From the NCBI GenBank assembly GCA_016271365.2, contig CM028129.1, positions 847,610,501 through 847,674,500 of the forward strand: 64,000 nucleotides of DNA, written 5' to 3'. The position numbers were made by a program, and so were the translations under genes. This document shows positions 54,950 to 64,000 of this stretch, piece after piece (the stretch's first letter is position 1; each line of letters starts with the position of its first letter). This DNA comes from Neoceratodus forsteri (lineage: Eukaryota > Chordata > Ceratodontiformes > Ceratodontidae). The notes below the pieces were generated by a model. It saw only the letters and a program-made list of their open reading frames with translations, was not told where the DNA came from and did no database searches.

Positions 54950-57060
54950 ACAATATACTGTAAAGGATCTATTTTAAGCTGAAACAAAGTTTTCACTATA
55001 GTCACTGTTTTGGAAATCCAGTGAAAATTATATGCCAGTGAAAATATATACCACAACTGACAAGTTAGCTTGCTCTTGCACTTCAGCTAAATTAAACTGC
55101 CATGAAAATGTTGGATTGGATGAAACAGTGAAATTTAAGGGCAGTGAATTCCTCTACAGTAATAGACTAATGAGATGCTCAATAAAGAGTACATCCAATA
55201 ACTTCCAAATATATGAATATTGCACTCACTGCAGACTCCCATCCCTCCACAAAAAAAAAAAAAACAAACAACCAGACAATAAAACAGCATATTGTAAAGC
55301 AAGAAAGGCCACCCACATTACCAAAACAGAACCCAGTGCCGGTCTGGTGGCACTGAGGGTTGAGGTGCTGGAAGCCACACCTCGCGCCATGCCAGTGACC
55401 TGGGTTTGGGAATGGACTTGGGCTGCCGGGAGTCAGCAGGGGAAGAGAGGAATGGAGTGTCAAAGGGACTGCTCTCCCTCTCTGGGGTGGGGGGATGTCA
55501 GTGGTCACCAAGCTTCTGGCCCCTAGTGGAGGCTGGGGGGTAGTGCACTGACACTAGAGGAATAGGGGTGGAGATGGGGCAGATGCCAGGAGGTGTGCAT
55601 GCAGACACACACACACTTCTACTGCCGGTGTCATTGCAAGCCTCTCTCTGCTGGGGAAGGAAAATGAAGAAAAAATGGAGTCCACTGGGATGACGATTGT
55701 CCCCCCTTGTCACTCCACCAGGCACCTCCCCTGAACTGGATCCAGACTGGTGGGTTGAGTTGTTCCCCACCCCCACCACAAGGGGTAAGTCATGGGGGCT
55801 GAATGGGAGGGGATTTGATACCCGGTGGCTTGGGGTTGGGGACGACGACAGATGGCAGGATAACTCCGGGGAAAAATGCTCAAAACAAAAAAGAAAAACA
55901 GACCCAGGTCTTGGTCTATGGAGGGTTCCTCAGATGGGCTCTCAGTAGTCTCCGGCTAAACCAAAAAGCCCCAATCAGGCATCCAGAATATCACAGAAAA
56001 TATCCTAGAATCACAATTGTGAGTGACTGGAAATAAAAAATGCATAACCTATGCAAACCATGCAAATAAACAGAGAGCACTGATTAAAATAAACTCAATA
56101 GCTGATAAGGAGACCAGGAGAGAATGATAGTCCTACCAGAGAATGAATAATAAAATGTGTAAAAGGGTAAAAAAAAAAAAAAAACTGACAATAGATACAC
56201 GGGTGCAGAAACCTTAAAAAAAGGAGTTTACGTAGAATGGCATATGCCTGAACACTGTTAAACCGAATAAAGAAAAGAGCAATTAAATGTCAGCTCAGGG
56301 TTTGGAAAAGAAAGGCAGCAAGGTACCAAGGTAAAATAAACTCATGGAAAATGCAGGAAGAACACAAGAAAAAGATAGCAAAAAAAATAGTCGGACTGCA
56401 AAAGTGAAAAGGATAGTCTAAAACAACGGAGAAATAACATGTAAAAGATTCTGGCACTTGTGAACATCGAATAAAATGAAAGCTGCAACCTGATAACTTG
56501 TAAAATACCATAGTCTGCAACCTAGAGAAATCATTCATCAAAGTCCGAATATTGAGGGTCAGAGGTCACAAACTAGTGTAGGGTTTCGGGCAGACTGGAT
56601 GAGCCTGGTGGTTCTCATTGGCTGACAATTTCTGTGTGTCTTTGAAGGGTTCATCACTAAGAGAGCCAACTCTGAGGCGGTGAGGATGCAGGGGCCCATG
56701 TGAAACAGATGTGAAGCAGTTGGAGCCACAAAATCAATCTTGTATCCCCAAACAAGAAATAAAAAGACTAGAAGCAGAGAAGGCTAAATAAAGTAATGGG
56801 CATGCACCCTTACACTCTGAATATTGAAGACCGAAGATATAACAGAAGTGGTCTAACAAAAATAGCGAGTCTGCACTCCTCCATTGTTGCCAAAAACATA
56901 AAGTCCACTAAAGGGTCATGATAAGCCATAAAAGGACCATGAAAAGGAAAATACAGAAATGAATAAAAATGTCCCTTGCTTTGCTCTGTAATCAGTGCAG
57001 CATGTCCAGACATACAGCAACGAGCAGACATCCTGTGCTGGGGATATAGGTTGGGGAAAT
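54950..57060. other. Long inter-ORF region of L1-2, probably with inserts
   Basis: No coding similarity is seen. A-runs at about 55251-55264 and 56170-56183 could be the tails of inserted elements. The 55425-55560 part resembles 49195-49265. AATAAA-like text and near-repeated 'cagtgaaaattatatgcc / cagtgaaaatatatacc' occur near 55019-55050. Confidence 0.4.
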
Positions 57061-57063
57061 ACT

Positions 57064-57882
57064 TCAGCAGCTCATTCTTATCTTTGGCATCAGACTGAAA
57101 ATGCTTTCCCCCAGTGTAGTATTAACATATAAAATTGCAGGGTATCTGAGCCAAAAACAAATAATGGCAACATACAATTTATGTTTTATATGTATGTAGT
57201 CTTGCTGTTTAGCATGCACACTGGGACTTAAATCACTAAAGATGAAAAGACGAGTCCCCTCCCACCACAATTGCTTCTGCTCCCAGACTTTGGTCAAAGC
57301 AAGAATTTTGTCCCTGAAATTAAGCAGGCAGACAATAAAAAGACGAGGCTTTTCCCCCACATTAGGAAGAGGTGATAACAAACAATGAGCCCTCTCTATA
57401 ATATATGATGGGCTATGCGGTGAAGGGCCAGGGAATTTTTCAAACAGTTGCTGTACAACAGCAATAGAATTCCTGCCTTCAGCTTGGTCTGGAACACCCA
57501 ATATAACTAAATTATTCCTTCAACTCCATCCTTCTTGATTGTCGAGATTCTCCTCCAGTTGGGTAACTTTGCTGCGTAATTCAATCAGGTCCAGCTCATG
57601 CTTACAAGCTCGGTCTTCTAAGGACGAGATATGTGCATCAGTATCTGATATGCGGTGACTAAGCACTTCCAGAGTGGGCTTCACTGATTTAAAATTGGCA
57701 ACCAGCTCAAAAAGCACTTCCTTGATAATCTGTAAATCCCGGGAGAAGGAAGATGCATCAGCCTTTGGTTCTGGGGAAATGGGTGGACAGGTGTCCTCTT
57801 TAGGGCATTTGGAGGGTGGAGAGTGTGGTGGAAGAGCCTCTTCTGGAGCATATACCTCCATGATCTGGTGATCCATCAGCAA
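57064..57882 (-). pseudogene. L1-2 ORF1, coiled coil and RNA-binding domains
   Basis: The frame 57520-57882 ends with HISSLEDRACKHELDLIEL and KVTQLEENLDNQEG, a regular heptad coiled coil, followed after a stop by text like NNLVILGVPDQAEGRNS at the start of the RNA-recognition domain. The frame 57064-57501 holds ERAHCLLSPLPNVGEKPRLF and LFIFSDLSPSV, the RRM end and C-terminal domain of L1 ORF1. One stop and one frameshift separate otherwise clear domains. The protein would form RNA-binding trimers. Confidence 0.85.
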
Positions 57883-58052
57883 AACAGCTAAAAACTATGA
57901 TGTGCAAGTAATGGTCTCCTCTCCTCTACTTAATAATACTAGCTGGTCATTGGAAATCCAGAGGGGCTGGGAAAAAATAAAGATTTTTAGTGATAGCATA
58001 GAGAACTAGCATGAGAGCATCCACTCGTCAGTCTGCCTTCACGTGACCCTGA

Positions 58053-58066
58053 GAAAAACATGCTTT
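58053..58066. repeat. L1-2 target-site duplication, right copy
   Basis: GAAAAACATGCTTT, identical to 50384-50397. DIRS sequence continues to its right. Confidence 0.9.
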
Positions 58067-59720
58067 ACCAGTGAGGTTGAGGTCACCATTGAAGGGGAGT
58101 AAGTCTTCGTTGTCATCTGCTGTGGTTACATTGACTACAGCCACCGACCGTTGTTGAGACACAAGGTTTGGGCCTGGCTTCAGTGATGCCATACCATACC
58201 TACTACAGACAGTATGCAGCCTCTGTCTTCAGGTTCCATCCCAACAATGACAGCAATTTTTGATTCCCCAACTGGGCATCATCAACTCCCAGCCTATGCT
58301 GGCATCATTTTCAGAGATGTTAACATGCCTGTTTCCATCACCGCAAGCGTTGGTTCCATCATCAGGGCTCATCATTGACAGGACTGAAAAGCATGCCTGC
58401 TGCAGCACAATACAGCTGACACCTCCGTTGCTGGCTCCATCGATTTGCACCTGTCATCATTCAGGGTGTTGATGAGCAGGAATATAGTCCTGACCTCTTT
58501 GATATGAAGGAGGATTTAGAGGATGAAAGGTTGGGAAGAGTAACCCTAAGAAGGGACTTTTTCTTTCATCTCTACTGTGTGCTCTTGCAGTGAGGACTGT
58601 GTGGTATTTAACCACAGGTCTCCTATAGAGGATCCCTCATTCCAAGCTTTGTTCAAGCAAATACAAGATATGACAGGATCTGAGGGTGAAGAAGAAGACT
58701 TCAGTAAATAAAATCTAATGGAGTTCTTAGAAGTGTCAGCAGCACCCACTATTTGTGATTGATCCTGCTTACCCTTCCTTACAGAATGCTACATATGCTG
58801 TTTGGAACAGGCCTAACACTCTACCTGCAGTCCCCAGAAAGGTTGACAAATGGTATCCTGCTCCATCTGTCAAGCCCCATTGTGTTTCTCAGCCTGAAAC
58901 TGAGTCTGTGGTCATCATGGCTATCCATGATTGTTCCAGAGCTCCTAGAGTCATGTGTACCATGCCTCCTGACAAGGAGCCAAGGAAATTGGATGTAATG
59001 GGCAAGAGGACTTATACCTCTGCCACTTTGGGGCTTCACATTACAAATTACCAGATGTATATGATTAAGTATCAGAACAGCCTTTGGAAGTTGGCTATGT
59101 CTACCACACAGGCTCTACCACACAGCCCTAAAAAAGCAAAACTGCTTAAAGCTGCCTCTGCTGATCTAGATACTGGACATTTACAACTGTCAGCATATGA
59201 TGCATTGTACGCTTCTGCTAGGTCTGCTGCCTCCGGTATCTGCCTCAGTAGATATTCCTGACTCAGAGTTGCAGGATTTGCTTTAGATGTGCAACCGGTT
59301 GTGCTCAGTTCCCCCTTTAGGGGCTCTAAGCTATTCAGTCATCATGTGGACAGTTCTTTAAAGGACCTTCAATCATCTACAATTACTCTGAGATCTCCAA
59401 AATCCTTGATGTCCAGCAATTTCAGGGTTCATGGTAGAGGTACTCTTTGGAAGCCTATTGGCTGAGGAAGCCATGTCTACCATCAACAATATCATGGCAG
59501 ATGAGGTGGCCCCCCCTACTGGACCTGCTGTTCAGGGTGGTCATGCCAAGGCACCCAAGGGTTCCAGTTCTGGCAGCTCCGCTGTCCCTGGCACCGTCTG
59601 ACTCCACACTTCCTCCCCAAAAAAGTTACCACTAGGGGTACAAGTGGGGGGAAGAATCTCCCTTCATGCAGGGTGGACTGCGGTGGGCTCAGGGAGATTC
59701 AGTGGAGTGTGGCAGTGTGG
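58067..59720 (+). pseudogene. DIRS-type gag and start of RT ORF
   Basis: DIRS elements are tyrosine-recombinase retrotransposons. The frame 58755-59261 (168 codons) has RPNTLPAVPRKVDKWYPAP, MPPDKEPRKLDVMGKRTYTS and LGLHITNYQMYMIKYQN. The PPDKE..KLD..GK..Y series is characteristic of vertebrate DIRS gag. Near 59640-59690, GGRISLHAGW resembles the VGGRL...W opening of the DIRS RT ORF. After about 59720 the similarity ends, so RT, RNase H and recombinase are absent. Stops occur upstream of 58755 and after 59261. Confidence 0.75.
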
Positions 59721-60890
59721 CCCCCCCCAAACTCTGAGTACACCCCGGGACATCTCCTCTTTCTACCCTCTCTCTCTCTCTGAAGCCTACTGCAGTAGCA
59801 CCAGCTATCTTTGGGCCTATCTTGATCCTTTTCCACTTTCTACTATGATTGGGTGGCCTCCTACCATAGTATCTTCATCTATTCTTCCCCGCATTCTTTT
59901 CTCCTTTCCATTCATGGTGGTGATTAGGTTGAGGCTAGGATATGCCTCCAATCTGTAATATGGCCCTGGGCTAGTGGGCACAGAGGATATGAATAGTCCC
60001 ACTAAGCCTTATGTTAAGTGTCCACATATGATGAAACAAAATGTGTTTTGCCCCCTGAAAGCAAAATAACAGGGCAAATAAATACTGGTGAAGTAAGGCA
60101 CCTATATACAGGGATGCCTGTATAGTTATTGGAAGGTTGGTTTCCCCAGAAGAGAATGGGTAACCAGTATAATGCTACAGGGTATACAAACAGAGAAAAT
60201 GGATGAAAGCACCCTGTAGCTATACCTTTGTTAACTGGTTACCCAACGGCTCCAGCAAGGAGCATTCTTGTGTAATGAAGGGTTGCCACTGCTTGTGGCA
60301 AGGAAAGAATGAAAGAAAGAAAAAAAAACTTTTCTGCCACAGGGAGTGCTAATGAAAACTGTGCTAGGCACCCCCTATAGCTTCCCTGCAAAGTATTGCT
60401 CCCACCACTATTAAATTAAATACTGCTACTTTTGACCCCCCACTTGTTCTTTTCAGCCTTGCTTTTTCTAGTCACCTCGATGGCTCCTGAAAGAGAGTGA
60501 GGGAGAGAGTGTTCACCGGTGCAAGTGTATCCCTTAGCATTGGAGCAAGCAGGTGCTCTGATGCAAACAGTAGAAGCACTTTGCTGGTGAGTTGGAGCTG
60601 CATATTGCTCTGAAACAGGTCCTGTGTGCGCAGATGTACATTGTGCGGTGCTCGGCTCGCATCCAAATTCTTAGGTGTAGCTGAGTGCCAGAAAGAGACC
60701 CCCAGAAAACTCTGAATGGAAATAAAAGGGCTCTAATGTCAAGAAGCCCTGGAGCAGGGGTTCCTTCTGTTAAAAAACATGTTGTGGGAAATAATAAAGG
60801 GCTAATGAGAGCCCCAGTGAAAGAGGGCCCAAATGAAAAGTAACCTGTCGGCTGGCGATTTCACTCAATAAGGTTATAACAAACATGTTA
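59721..60890. other. Unassigned sequence with a hairpin
   Basis: No coding similarity. A two-part inverted repeat lies at 60157-60245, described separately. The rest shows nothing recognisable. Confidence 0.4.
60157..60245. repeat. Two-step hairpin
   Basis: TGGGTAACCAGT (60157-60168) pairs with ACTGGTTACCCA (60234-60245), and CTACAGGGT (60175-60183) with ACCCTGTAG (60211-60219), both perfect. Total span is 89 bases. It could be a small foldback or MITE core. Confidence 0.75.
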
Positions 60891-61885
60891 TAGAAACATA
60901 GAAACATAGAAGTTGATGGCAGATAAGGATCACAAGGCCCATCCAGTCTGCCGATTCCTTTTTCTACCTTATGAATGTGCCATCGGCCTTTGCTCTGTCA
61001 AAGGCCTATATTTTCATACTCATCTGCATTGCTCCCTTATGCCTATCCCATGCCTGTTTGAAGCCCTGCACTGTATTCATATCCATCACTTCCTGAGGTA
61101 GGTCGTTCCATGCATCCACCACCCTTTCTGTGAAAAAGAACTTCCTCACATTACTCCTTAATCGGCCTCCCTCTAATCTCCTGCTGTGTCCTCTTGTCCT
61201 GCTATTTTTCTTATATTGAAACATGATAAACTCTTTCACCTTGTTAATGCCCTTAAGGTGTTTGAATGTTTCGAACATATCACCTCACTTCCTCCTTTGC
61301 TGTAGGGTATACATATCGAGCTCCATTAAGCTGTCCTCACATGTTTTCTGATGCAGTTCCTGCACCATTTTGGTTGCCTTTCTGTGGACTGCCTCAATTT
61401 GGTCAATGTCCTTGTGAAGGTGTGGCCTCCAGTACTACATGCAGTACTCTAGATAGGGCCCAACCAGTGTCTTGTAAAGAGGGATTATTACCTTCCTCTT
61501 GTGACTTGTGATACCCTTACTAATGTACCCCAACATCCTCCTAGCCTTACCTACTGCTTTAGTGGTCTGCTTGGATGATTTCAGGTCATCGGTGATAATG
61601 ATGTCCAAGTCTCTTTCTTTCCTTGTGACTGCCAGCAACTCCCCTCCCAGCCTATAGGTGACTTCAGGGTTTCTCTTCCCTATGTGCATGGTCTTGCACT
61701 TCTTTGCATTAAACCCCAGTTGCCACTCTTCCGACCATTTTGCTAGTTTATCCAGATTTCTTCTCATTCTGCCCACCCCATCTGGATCATCTACTCTGTT
61801 GCAGATCTTGGTGTCATCTGCAAACAGACAAACCTTACCCTCCAGTCCATCTGTAATGTCACTGATAAAGATATTGAAGAGTTAC
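60891..61885 (-). pseudogene. CR1 copy D, 3' third
   Basis: The 3' end reads 'tatagaaacatagaaacata' on the plus strand at 60891. On the minus strand 61006-61278 gives FTERVVDAWNDLPQEVMDM and the terminal helix, and 61435-61776 gives WQLGFNAKKCKTMHIGK and RKERDLDIIITDDLKSS. The motif C text FADDTKIC is intact near 61800-61825. The copy is 5'-truncated at about 61885, next to the Gypsy LTR. Short flanks 'taaggttataac' (near 60874) and 'taaggatataac' (near 61895) could be a diverged target duplication. Confidence 0.85.
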
Positions 61886-61892
61886 AAAAAGG

Positions 61893-62634
61893 GGTTGTTA
61901 AGGATATAACCCCCTATGTTTATATAGTGGTTAGCCACAAATAAAAGCATTATAAACAACATTACAGAGGTTTTTATGTTGGAAAAGAAGCCCCTTGCCC
62001 TTACCTGTTCCTACCCAAGCTATTACAGACTGGCAGGCTCTTTAGAGCCAACGGCCTCACACCAAGGATTATTTATGGGGTCCTGACACGCTGTGCTGCT
62101 GCTTAGAGTGAGGGGCTTAGTTCTTTAAGTGGCCCTCAAGTCTCCTACAGTAGATAACTTTGGTTAAAGCTTATAAAAATGTTATATAAATGCTGGGCTC
62201 TATTCTAGGTTGTATATGTACTAGTTTTTGGTCACTTGATCCCCCAAATGTATGTCCTAGGGAAGAAATCATATGTATTAGAAATAGGGGTGGATCAGCT
62301 GATCTAATGATGTCACAACGCTCTGGTATAAGAACCTTCCTGGATTCAGTTCAGCAGTAGAACCTTGACAGCTGTACTGGAAGCAAGTACAGTAGGATAC
62401 TCGGTACAGAAGATTGTGGATGTACTGTTTGCTTAAATTCTCCATTCTGTGGCAGCACAGTTGGGGAAGAACAGTGCTGTGGCTCAGTTATGAGCTGTTT
62501 ATTTTTTATTTTAGTTTGTTATTTTATGTTATGAGTTAAGAATTTTATGCAGTAAATAAAGTTCATGCAAGAGATTTGTGTGTTTTACACTTGCAAAGCT
62601 GCGTCCATGTTGTCAATTCCCACACTCTTCCACA
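61893..62634 (+). mobile_element. Gypsy-type 5' LTR (candidate)
   Basis: The sequence starts TGTTAAGGATATAACCCC and ends CTCTTCCACA, giving TG...CA ends. It contains AATAAA near 62556 with a GT-rich stretch after it, as expected at the R/U5 border. The end is fixed by the primer-binding site that follows. The start is less sure because the partner LTR is outside the window. The length would be about 740 bases. Confidence 0.6.
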
Positions 62635-62637
62635 GAT

Positions 62638-62655
62638 TGGTGTTAGAAGGGGGAT
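62638..62655 (+). other. Primer-binding site, tRNA-Leu-like
   Basis: TGGTGTTAGAAGGGGGAT matches the complement of a vertebrate tRNA-Leu 3' end (TGGTGTCAGGAGTGGGAT) at 15 of 18 positions. It lies three bases after the LTR end. The comparison sequence is from memory and needs checking against a tRNA set. Confidence 0.6.
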
Positions 62656-62699
62656 AGCTGGTTGTCCAAGGATCCAGGGGGAAACCAGTAGCCGGTACC

Positions 62700-63770
62700 A
62701 GACCTAGTACCCAGACAACTAAGGACATGGTGGATAGCATTGATGAGAAGAAGCTGGGGGAGGTGACCAGATCCCAGATGAAGAAGACAGAAGAACTCTT
62801 GAACCCAGGGCTGGCATACGACATACACAGGAGGACCCCAAAGGAGAGGAAAGGAGCCAGTGCCTAGGGAGAGACAGCAGGATACCAGAGAGGAACCGCT
62901 GGAGGGCCTGACAGATCTGCTAAGATGGCTTGCAGTCCACTAGATGGAAATTAAGAGGCAGAGAGACCATGACATCCAGGAGAGAGAGAGGGGGAATGCT
63001 GGAGGCAGGATCTCATGTGGGCAGAGACTTTGCAAGCTTTAAAAGACATGGGGCAGGGCACTGATCTGGTGGGGTTGGGGATAACCCCAACCCCAAAGAT
63101 ATAAAACTTATCAAAATGACTGCCTCCAATGATATAGAGGCCTACTAGACCACTTTTGAGAGGGTGACCAGGGTGTGTGGGTGGTCCATTGACAGAGTAA
63201 AGGCCTATGGCACATGCGTAAGGCAGGAAAAAAGGGCAGACTGGATGGGCCTTGCGGTCCTTATCTACCGTCAACTTCTATGTTTCTGTGGAAGGCCCAG
63301 CAGGCTCATGGAAATATGGACTCCCATCTTGTTGATGACTATGATCTGGTCAAACAAGAAATACTGAAAGATGTGACATTAATGAAGACTTACTGGCAAT
63401 GGTTCCATGTCCTGCAACACCCCCCAGAGAAATTATACCAGGCTGAGGGAACTTTGCCTTAAATGGATCCAGCCTGAAGGGAAGTCCAGAAATTATATTA
63501 TTGAAACATTTGTGGTAGAACAGTTCCTCCAGAAACTGTCCATAGGAGTCCAAATATGAATTAAGGAACATAAATCAGAGTCCGCGGAGGTGGCTGTTAC
63601 CCTGGCAGAGGACTTCCTTGCGGCCCACCAGCCCTATAAAAGAGGAGGACAATGGGCACCTGACCCCCCTGCAGTGAAACCACCATAACAACCAGTAAGA
63701 TCAAACCAAAATGTAAACAATAGAAGTTATGAGGGCAGGAGTGGGTTAGGTGGGAGGACTTTTCCCCCAG
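62700..63770 (+). pseudogene. Gypsy gag (capsid with SCAN-like C terminus)
   Basis: Gag begins about 62730 with DSIDEKKLGEVTRSQMK. TASNDIEAYxTTFERV near 63120-63165 and CGWSIDRVKAY are capsid N-terminal text, AQQAHG near 63297 and DYDLVKQEIL near 63340 continue it, and WIQPEGKSRNYIIETFVVEQ near 63466-63525 followed by LAEDFLAAHQ near 63600-63630 is the capsid C-terminal region. This last block has the layout of SCAN domains, which are known to derive from Gmr1-like Gypsy capsids. Stops near 63148, 63461 and 63560 and a CR1 insert make the copy dead. Confidence 0.75.
63236..63290 (+). mobile_element. Tiny CR1 3'-tail insertion in gag
   Basis: The text 'agactggatgggccttgcgg' to 'aacttctatgtttctgtg' is the last ~55 bases of the CR1 seen, inverted, at 29241, 43441 and 60891. 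It interrupts the gag text between AYG..RQ and KAQQAHG. It shows how little CR1 sequence is needed for an insertion. Confidence 0.8.
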
Positions 63771-63777
63771 ATATAGT

Positions 63778-64000
63778 ATGTTGGAACTGTAAAGGTTTGG
63801 GGAATATTGCACATTTTTGTCCCACCAAGAAAGCAGACAATTCCTGTCTGGTTTTACTCAACCCAGGACACTTCATAACAGATGCACAGATTGATGAACA
63901 GACTGTCCTAGGGTTGATTGATTCAGGTAGTAAGAACACCTTGGTACGACCTGAATTAATAAGGACCTGTAAAAGGGACCTACCATGAATGTGGTTTGCA
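63778..64000 (+). pseudogene. Gypsy zinc knuckle and protease start
   Basis: CWNCKGLGNIAHFCP has the CCHC knuckle spacing, with the histidine replaced by asparagine. The same frame continues with LIDSGSKNTLV near 63915-63945, the DSG active-site triad of a retropepsin, then RPELIR. Gag and protease share one frame. A stop follows near 63986, and the rest lies beyond the window. Confidence 0.8.

Larger units (their letters stand above)
50398..58052 (-). mobile_element. Full-length L1 LINE (L1-2) inserted in a DIRS gag
   Basis: A minus-strand L1 bounded by a perfect 14-base target duplication. It has ORF1 at 57064-57882, ORF2 from about 54945 to 50798, and a 3' UTR with T-rich ends near 50400-50415. 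Both ORFs are decayed. An about 2.1 kb stretch between the ORFs (54950-57060) is longer than in L1-1 and probably includes foreign sequence. It belongs to a different subfamily from L1-1: the ORF2 texts differ widely. Confidence 0.9.

Noticed and set aside
29241..60960. Recurring 'atagaaacatag...gatggcagataagga' blocks as a dispersed regulatory motif
   Set aside because: They are the 3' ends of minus-strand CR1 copies, each followed by CR1 C-terminal coding text.

Overview
The window reads as a gene-free stretch of a large, repeat-rich vertebrate genome. The repertoire is CR1 LINEs with an esterase-type ORF1, L2 and L1 LINEs, a Neptune-like Penelope element (PLE) with a GIY-YIG endonuclease, a DIRS gag, a Ty3/Gypsy element whose capsid ends in a SCAN-like segment, a tRNA-headed CORE-SINE and 5S rRNA-derived SINEs. 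Together these suggest an amphibian (for example a caecilian) or a lungfish. That is an inference from element composition. No host gene, bacterial feature or CRISPR array was seen, and nearly every coding region is broken by stops or frameshifts.

Layout. Positions 1-5275 hold an L2 fragment, a CR1 3' part and a 5'-truncated CR1-clade LINE with a remnant of ORF1 (all +). Positions 6274-15136 form one large inverted repeat with arms of about 3.2-3.6 kb. Its centre is a minus-strand PLE, with a second, 5'-truncated plus-strand copy facing away. Each arm carries a degenerate hammerhead-like core, a tRNA-like A/B box pair and a conserved ATG plus splice-donor block. Later insertions can be dated because the opposite arm keeps the empty site. 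Positions 15222-23552 hold a 5S-SINE, an L2 and a nearly complete CR1 (ORF1 zinc finger, ORF1 esterase, ORF2), all +. Positions 23553-29210 are mostly unassigned sequence, with an L2 tail, a minus-strand SINE3 body, an (AGTAT)n array and a decayed LINE split by an unknown insert.

Positions 29241-42940 are one minus-strand CR1 interrupted twice: by an L2-like 3' fragment, and by a 9.1 kb full-length L1 flanked by a 10-13 bp target-site duplication (TSD). That L1 is in turn interrupted by a 2 kb DNA transposon with a 130-bp-arm internal palindrome and by a foldback element carrying hammerhead-like cores. Positions 43441-47385 are a CR1 with an internal tandem duplication. Positions 50150-59720 are a DIRS gag split by a second L1 with a 14-bp TSD, itself holding a second foldback. 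Positions 60891-64000 are a CR1 3' end, then a Gypsy 5' LTR, a primer-binding site resembling a tRNA-Leu complement, gag (hit by a tiny CR1 tail) and the start of protease, which runs off the window.

The elements do not form a pathway. They record successive insertions, and the most informative parts are the PLE inverted structure, the PLE-like foldbacks, the SINE and LINE that share a 3' tail, and the nested insertion order.
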